From Glebionis coronaria (Eukaryota; Streptophyta; Magnoliopsida; Asterales; Asteraceae), in NCBI GenBank assembly GCA_025667525.1, contig CM046876.1, forward strand, positions 85,477,512 through 85,541,511: a stretch of 64,000 nucleotides of DNA. Direction: 5' to 3'. The notes beneath the pieces are model-generated. The model ran no database searches. It saw nothing but the letters and a program-made list of their open reading frames with translations, and had not been told where the DNA came from. Each line of letters begins with the position of its first letter. Position 1 is the first letter of the stretch. Positions 58,059-64,000 of the stretch are shown here, one piece after another. The position numbers and the translations under genes were made by a program.

Positions 58059-58075
58059 GAGCTCTGATACCAAAC
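58059..58075 (-). other. Primer binding site of family A copy 3
   Basis: On the minus strand this reads GTTTGGTATCAGAGCTC directly after the LTR end, an exact 12-base TGGTATCAGAGC match to the plant initiator tRNA-Met site, unlike copies 1 and 2 (TGGTACC). Confidence 0.9.
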
Positions 58076-61000
58076 TGTAACACCCCCAAATATATACAAC
58101 TTAGTACAGCGGAAGACTAGTTGGTGTTACGGGATAGCACATTACTCACATCATAGACAACGCATAAAAATCGCGTCGTTTATTAATAAATCATTTCCAT
58201 TCATAAATATCAAAGTTACATCGGTCCCAAGTCATTACATTTCATACAAAGTTTTTCAAAGTATTTGAATGGAAAATATTGTTTAAGTGCGGGCCATGAA
58301 TTCTTGTTGTCTTCCCGAGAATTACCTTCAAGTACCTGAGATAAAACATGTTAAAAGAAAATGTCAGCGATAACGCCGAGTGAATTCATAGAGTTTAATA
58401 AATTCCATCAATATAACTTTGGTATAAAATTAGTACCAAAAATCAATTCGTACAAATCATTGTAATAGGCCGTAAAATAGCCAAAATCGTTTTATACAAA
58501 TCTTTGTAATAGGCCATAAAATAGCCAAAGTCATTTTATATAAATCCTTGTCGAAAATCATAATATAGGCATTTGCCTTAAAAATCATTATACGAGCCAA
58601 TGTCGTAAAAACATCATACAATACGTCTTATGACATTGTATAAAATCAAATAAAAACCGTTATATGAATATGGTTATGAAAATAAAAACACAAACATAAT
58701 ATCAATAGTATGACCCTGTATTGCTAGTCAGGCAATACATCTTAATTCGAAGCGTCTAATAGTATTTCATTAGTTTTGGATTATTATAAGCTGCATGACA
58801 TTGTTACCTTACTAAACCAACAACGGGTAGCTAACCCGATACCAATTTTTGCCCATCTAAACTAGCGTGTCGTCACAAAGGTCACGCTATGGAAATCTTC
58901 TCATACATAAATTCGCTTACCAATCAATGTGGCACGACGGGGATCAACCGTCAAGGCGCGAACTGGGGTGATCGTCCCCAAATAGTACTATTAAATGCAT
59001 AAGCGTCTACCAACTCCCGGTAGTTCACAATTCATGCTAATGGGACTTTTAGTGACATAACCTAACTTTAATAATCCATTTAATTTCATCTATCGGGTCC
59101 ATTAATCATTTATCGGGTCATACAATCGGGTCATTCAATCATTCGGGTCCAAAATCAATAAACAAACAATCGGGACAAATGGTGTCCAAACTTTTATAAA
59201 AACTAACATGTTATCTCCCTCGCGGGTTTATAAAGCATTTATAAAACATTTAAAAGAGTGCGAGGATATGAACTCACGTTGATGTGGGAAGGCGATTATC
59301 GGCGATTTGGATGTATGGTACGTGCTTCAATCACGGAAACCTAGACAAATAATACTCGGTCTTAGACGTTTGTCCAATGACTTTATAAAAATATCAATTA
59401 TGTATACATATGATGATTATATATATATGATGATCAAGTGGGTTTACATATTCTCGTTTACTCATTTTAGAGTTACGTGTTGATAACTTTTATACTAGTT
59501 TTCTCGTCTTACCTATTTACGTGTTTTAGGTCCAACAAGATTATTATAAGTTATTTAACTTATTGTAATCCATTTTGTACTTATATTATCAGTATGTATA
59601 CTTTCTAAGTTGGGCCTAAATGGGTTAAGCCCAATAGATTCTTTTTACAAGTTTTTATCCTATTTAGTCCATTTATTAGTCCAATATGTTTATTTAACTT
59701 GTTAATGTCCGTATGCCCTATAGTTCGGGTTTTATCGGTTTTTACTTGTTATACATGTCTATATATCAGTATATCAGATTTATAAAGTTTTCATTAGACG
59801 GGTCCAACCATCTAAGTTTCATTTAACAAAAACGTTGATTTTACGGCAATAGCCGAAAAAGTCGTAAAAATCATGTTTATAGTTTTTATTACTTATAAAC
59901 ATTATTTCACCACCATTTATATAATTTATCCATTTGATTAACCTTTTATATATATTTATATAAATAAGTTTTATAAGTTAGTGGGTTTTTATTTTACATT
60001 TTATATATTAAAATGTGAGTGCTTATATAATAGTATTATTCTTTAATTTCTAAAAATCTGATTTTGAACTTCATCTTCACCAAAACTGCCATATCTTGAG
60101 TTCTATATGGAGATAGAAGCTCAAATTTTTATCACATAAACTACATGATATGTGCTACATTTAACTCTTCTATAGCTACTGTTGAATCATCCTTTAAGTA
60201 TTTTCTAAAAATCGTCCAAAACAGTAACTTCAGATTTATACCCTAAACTTGTTTTGATCATATCTCACTCATTATTTTGATTCCATTGCATGGCCAACTC
60301 TCACATGTGTACAAGACCCATAGCTTACTATAAATCTATTCCACTTCATCATTTATCAGTTTATGACTTACTTCTTTACTGTTTTATACAGCCATCAAAT
60401 TTAACCAAGATTTTAACCTTGTTTCTTATGGTTTTTCACCTTTTTATCCATGATTATCAACAACAAATCCCCACATAACATTTTTATCATCATATAATCA
60501 TCATAAATATATACAATAGGAAATAAAATACATGTTTACATAATCAAAATAACAAGAAGATGAGGAGGACAATCTTTATACCAACATGATGATGTAGGTT
60601 AATCAAAACATGAATTTTTGATGGAGAAACTTGTGTTGCACCAAGACCATCTTCAAGACCACCAATCTTCCTAATATCCTTGTGGAAAATCAGCCCCATG
60701 ACACCATGAAAACTCCTCCATGGATGTTATAAGTTGCACCAATCTTCATCTTTTTGAATGGAGATTAACATATGTTGATTATAACATATGTTTATGGTTA
60801 AAATTTGTATGAAAGAGGTGTTTTGGTGGAGATGATGGACGGCACATTGTGCTAGAGAGAGATAGTTTGTGTGTTGATTGCATGGTGAAATGAGTAGCTA
60901 GTTTGGTGTAAATGGTTTTGAGTTAGCAAGTGGAAAGTAGCTTCATGTGTAAGCTAAGACATGTGTAGCCTTAGTTTATGAGGTTTTGACACATCAAATG

Positions 61001-61570
61001 GGTTAATTGTTTATACTTGGCCGGTTTTGGGAGTGGGGTGGGACAAGTGTCCCACTTGTCTCATCCCATTTATTTACGGGTACTCCTCGATTCTAGTTTC
61101 CTCGGTTTGCGTGCCCTCGGGTCGTTTTACGAAAAACGTTTTTATAAATTATGAATCAACGTCACAAAACGAATCCAATAAAAATCGTTCCATCAAAAAC
61201 GGAGTTCAAAAACGTAAATACGTAATCCTAAGGTTTCCGGTTTAGTCGTAAAGGACGTTAAAATAAAATCGTATGTCCTAATCTCTTCTCGTAAATTTGT
61301 GAGTTTATGAACTAACACAAATTTAAAACTCCAAAATAATATTCATGGATAAATTTATTTTCTGAAATGTCGGACTGTCACCAAAGACGGTGTATGTAAA
61401 CGTAAGCACGTAACGTAGAATCCTCCGGTTTAGACGTAGTCGATGCTACTTCAAGACGTAAATCCAAATTTCTTCCCAAAATTAAGTGAGTTCATATTGT
61501 AACATTAAAATAATGTTTTCAAATAAATATTGAGAATAAAATACCAGCCATAAATTGACGGATTGTCACA
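58076..61570 (-). repeat. 5' LTR of family A copy 3
   Basis: This 3495-bp LTR is the partner of 49114-52609 with only scattered substitutions. The antisense frame 61027-61245 is again open. Confidence 0.93.
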
Positions 61571-62792
61571 AACATAATTCTATCTATGGATGATGATTCT
61601 GATTGGAAAAAATATCTTAAGTATCTAAACATTGATTTATCGTTTTTTGAAGAGCATAGATTAAACTTACTTTCAAAATATAACAAAGTTGTTTTTGAAT
61701 TAAATAAGTGTAGAGATGATCTACTTATTTTGAAACCAGCTAAACTAGAAGCAGTAAGATGTCAACTTCAAAAAACTGAAATTAAAAAAATCAATCGTGC
61801 TCTTCAAGAACAACATAAGGAAGAAAAAGGAATCAATGAGAAATTGACCAAGAGCTCTGCTTTAGTGTCTTAGTGTGTAAATAGTCAAATTCCTGCCCAA
61901 AAGAAAAAGATTCTAGGGGTAAATCAACTACTGAGACTCTTACTAAGGAAATGAGTGAAAAAGCATATACCAGCCTCGTTTGATTTTGCTCAAGACATGG
62001 TACCAAATTAAAGGATTGGGTTGAAAGATCAATCCTAGACAGTGTTCTACCTAACTTCAACACTAGAAAAATTTTGATCCTTGAAACTCATGCGACAAAT
62101 GAAATGCTTAGACTTACTGAGAAGTCTGATGTCTCAAATAAATCCAGTGATACTAAATCTTTGAATGTGACTTTGACAGACATTCAGACTCCTCTGCCTC
62201 CTATGAAAACGCTTCAGGGAGCAAGTCCATGCGTTGAGGTAATGCCTTTGTCATATCAAGAGCACTCTGTAGAGGTAGATCTGGTTTAGGTAAAACGGAA
62301 TAAACAAAGCTTGACTCAAAGGATTCATCCAGTCAAACTAAGTCAAGAACTGTCACTGTTGAGACAACTCAACCTACTTCTACCTCAGGTTCTCCCACCA
62401 ACTCAGTTATCACCACTCCAATTCTTAATCAAGAGGAGTTGGCAAAATAGTTCTAGAAGAAAGGCTAAACTCAACCACAAAGTCTCAGGGTGAAACATAT
62501 GTGTCATCACAGCCTGAATCATTAAAGAGTACTAAATCATCAGCATCTGAGTCTTCCAAAAATGTTAAACCCAAACCACTTCAGAAACCTAAGCTATCAT
62601 GTGACTTTACCACTATACCAATCAAAACACTGATAATTGCTATAGAATACTTCATGGCATGAAATGCAAGGTGATGATCACAGGACCTTAGACCATGCAT
62701 ACATGGCCTCAATCAGGAATGCTAATAAATATAATGCTCTGCCTTACAACTATGGGCCCACCTCTAAACAAATAAAGAAGTCCAAGGATAAG
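61571..62792 (+). pseudogene. Copia element D gag, 3' part
   Basis: This continues the interrupted gag: ILSMDDDSDWKKYLKYLNID, LLSKYNKVVFELNKCRDDLL and LQEQHKEEKGINEKLTKSSA, then a frame change with TKLKDWVERSILD near 62010, TPLPPMKTLQGASPCVEVMP near 62190, and a knuckle-like remnant around 62600-62720 with DDHRTLDHAYMASIRNANK and YNYGPTSKQIKK. This is a Lys/Glu-rich region between two nucleic-acid-binding blocks in the family. Several stops and frameshifts make it non-coding. It ends where element E inserts. No integrase or RT of D is in the window. Confidence 0.82.
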
Positions 62793-62814
62793 TGTTGGGA
62801 ATTAATGTAAGTAC

Positions 62815-62910
62815 CAAGTACCGTTAGTACAAGTACAAGTACTGTTAGTGTTGGGAAGTACCGTTAGTGTTAATGCGGTATATGTCAAGTACCGTTAGTG
62901 TTAATGTAAG
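62815..62910. repeat. AAGTACCGTTAGTGTT short repeats in U3 of element E
   Basis: Four to five copies of AAGTAC(C/T)GTTAGT with a following GTT or ACA occur upstream of the TATA box. The spacing is irregular. Confidence 0.75.
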
Positions 62911-62933
62911 TACTACTAAGTTGATAAAGACGA

Positions 62934-62956
62934 ATATATCTTTGGTAAAGATATAT
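62934..62956. promoter_or_regulatory. Perfect hairpin in U3 of element E
   Basis: ATATATCTTT and AAAGATATAT form a perfect 10-bp stem around GGT, about 110 bp upstream of the TATA box. Confidence 0.7.
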
Positions 62957-63068
62957 TATAGTTATAGTTAGAGTATATCTTATGTCATATACTTAATAGT
63001 TTAGAATATTGATAATATATCGTATGTGATATACATATCATAATAGAATATTCTAGGGTTCCTTGCAC

Positions 63069-63076
63069 TATAAAAG
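63069..63076 (+). promoter_or_regulatory. TATA box of element E LTR
   Basis: TATAAAAG in CACTATAAAAGGAACATAGG is placed as expected for a copia LTR promoter, with about 210 bp of LTR downstream. Confidence 0.75.
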
Positions 63077-63288
63077 GAACATAGGTACGATGAGTTTCTT
63101 GTACCTTTTGCAAAAGTCGATTAATAGAAGATCGAACAGTTAGAGTAATTTTGTTCTTCTTTGCTTTATAAGTTAGATTCCGCATAGCTTATTTTAGTTG
63201 AGTAAGAGTATCTCAAGTTCTCTAGTTTGATTAAAAGCTATTGTAAAAATCCTTAACAGGATATAGATCTATTGAAAGGAATCAACAA

Positions 63289-63304
63289 GTGGTATCATAG
63301 GTTG
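63289..63304 (+). other. Primer binding site of element E
   Basis: GTGGTATCATAGGTTG directly follows the LTR end; TGGTATCA matches the tRNA-Met site and the distal bases differ (TAGG for GAGC). Confidence 0.82.
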
Positions 63305-63367
63305 TTGAGAAACTCTAAATAAGAAGAACAATACCCCAAATTACTTAATCACAAAAAGTCTCACACA

Positions 63368-64000
63368 ATGTCTCAATCTGGTGAACACCCTCCTCTTATG
63401 GAATAAATTCCAATCCCTGATCTAGTACCACAGGGACAACCTCAAATTATGCAACCTGTACCAGTGGTTCCACATACACCAGTTACATAAACTGTACAAG
63501 GTGTAGCCACACAAACTTCATCTTATCCCCATACTCTATCTATTGTAAAGCTCCCTATTCTCAAAAGTGATAACTATGAGACTTGGGCTATGCAGATGGA
63601 ACACTGCATGAATCATACAGATCATACTTTATGGCAAGTCATCAAGAATGGGAATACTCCTAAAAAGCTACATTAGCTACCTGAGGGTACATGTTATGCT
63701 CTGCCTGCTGTCATTACTAAAGAGGTACAAGCAGAGATCATAGAAAGAAAGGCCAGAACTGCCTTAGCTATGGCACTCTCAGAAGACATACTACCTATCT
63801 TTCATCATTACAAAGATGCAAAAGCTATATGGGAGGCTATCAAACTTAGATTTTGAGGCAATGACAAATCTAAGAAGATGAAGAAGTTAGTTCTGAAAGA
63901 AGAATTTGATAACTTTCTATCTCTAGTGCAGAAGGAATCCATAGTGGATATGGAAGGTTAAGTAAATTTCTTGTTCAATTAGCAGTTCATGGACTGGTAA
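63368..64000 (+). pseudogene. Copia element E gag, partial and with stops
   Basis: This starts MSQSGEHPPLME then meets a TAA at once, and another near 63487. Conserved copia gag blocks follow in the same frame: LPILKSDNYETWAMQMEHCM, NHTDHTLWQVIKNGN, ERKARTALAMALSEDILPIF, DAKAIWEAIKLRF, a TGA at about 63856, then KSKKMKKLVLKEEFDNF. The product would be the particle shell. It runs off the window end. The zinc knuckle and pol would be downstream. Confidence 0.83.

Larger units (their letters stand above)
49114..61570 (-). mobile_element. Family A gypsy-like LTR retrotransposon, copy 3, complete
   Basis: This 12,457-bp insertion in the gag of element D is flanked by AACAT. The minus-strand order is 5' LTR (58076-61570), primer site, 5466-bp internal ruin, 3' LTR (49114-52609). 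The LTRs are 3496 and 3495 bp and look nearly identical over long stretches, so this is a recent insertion. It shares the coding-dead state of copies 1 and 2 and adds its own frameshift in the RT remnant. Confidence 0.94.
62793..63287 (+). repeat. 5' LTR of element E
   Basis: This 495-bp LTR starts TGTTGGGAATTAATG and ends GGAATCAACA. It holds short tandem repeats (62815-62910), a strong hairpin (62934-62956), a TATA box TATAAAAG at 63069-63076, and a transcribed-looking tail. Directly after it comes a primer site. Confidence 0.88.
62793..64000 (+). mobile_element. Element E: copia LTR retrotransposon, 5' end only
   Basis: The 5' LTR, primer site and the start of gag are present; the element runs out of the window. 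It inserts in element D gag after GGATAAG. The right target duplication is outside the window, so the left one (ATAAG) cannot be verified. Confidence 0.85.

Overview
This is repeat-dense plant nuclear DNA. I see no host gene, tRNA, rRNA, CRISPR array or bacterial-type operon. Nearly everything is a nest of LTR retrotransposons: Ty3/gypsy chromovirus-like elements and Ty1/copia Sirevirus-like elements. The gag-like proteins (N-terminal coiled-coil gag of a copia element, a copia gag with a SCLPDDIME core, a Tekay-type chromovirus gag) resemble predicted retroelement proteins that I remember from Asteraceae, particularly tribe Anthemideae (Tanacetum, Artemisia, Chrysanthemum). That assignment rests on recollection of family resemblance and was not searched.

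Layout. Family A is a minus-strand gypsy family with LTRs of about 3.3-3.5 kb and a 5.4-kb internal part that is only a coding ruin. It occurs three times: copy 1 (window start to 9119, left LTR cut by the window edge), copy 2 (14201-26349, target duplication TACTA) and copy 3 (49114-61570, target duplication AACAT). Element B is a plus-strand Tekay-like chromovirus with 3.49-kb LTRs. It spans 13820-47392 because three things lie inside it: family A copy 2 in its 5' LTR, the 8.2-kb minus-strand Sirevirus-like element C (30951-39170, target duplication GGAAG) in its gag, and a 584-bp solo LTR (41654-42237) in its RNase H region. Element D is an older plus-strand Sirevirus-like copia element. 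Its gag lies at 47747-49113 and resumes at 61571-62792 after family A copy 3. Its LTR probably begins left of B, before 13820. Element E is a plus-strand copia element inserted in D gag at 62793; only its 5' LTR, primer site and gag start are in the window. Region 9120 to about 13000 has no recognisable gene.

How it works together. The nesting gives a relative order: D first, then B and (independently) A copy 3 and E, then C, the solo LTR and A copy 2 inside B. Nothing here looks able to move by itself. B has stops, a frameshift and a lost catalytic Asp in RT. C has gag-like sequence but no recognisable pol. All three family A copies carry the same inactivating stop at two tryptophan codons, so the family apparently spread after its coding capacity was dead, relying on proteins supplied in trans.

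The strongest candidates for something new are the amplified coding-dead family A with a conserved hairpin that repeats its polypurine-tract motif; the pol-less element C with several polypurine tracts, a repeated tract/LTR junction and a 23-bp leader minisatellite; and three pairs of a GTGCGCCGCAC quasi-palindrome spaced 20-21 bp apart in the otherwise unexplained 9.7-10.3 kb segment.
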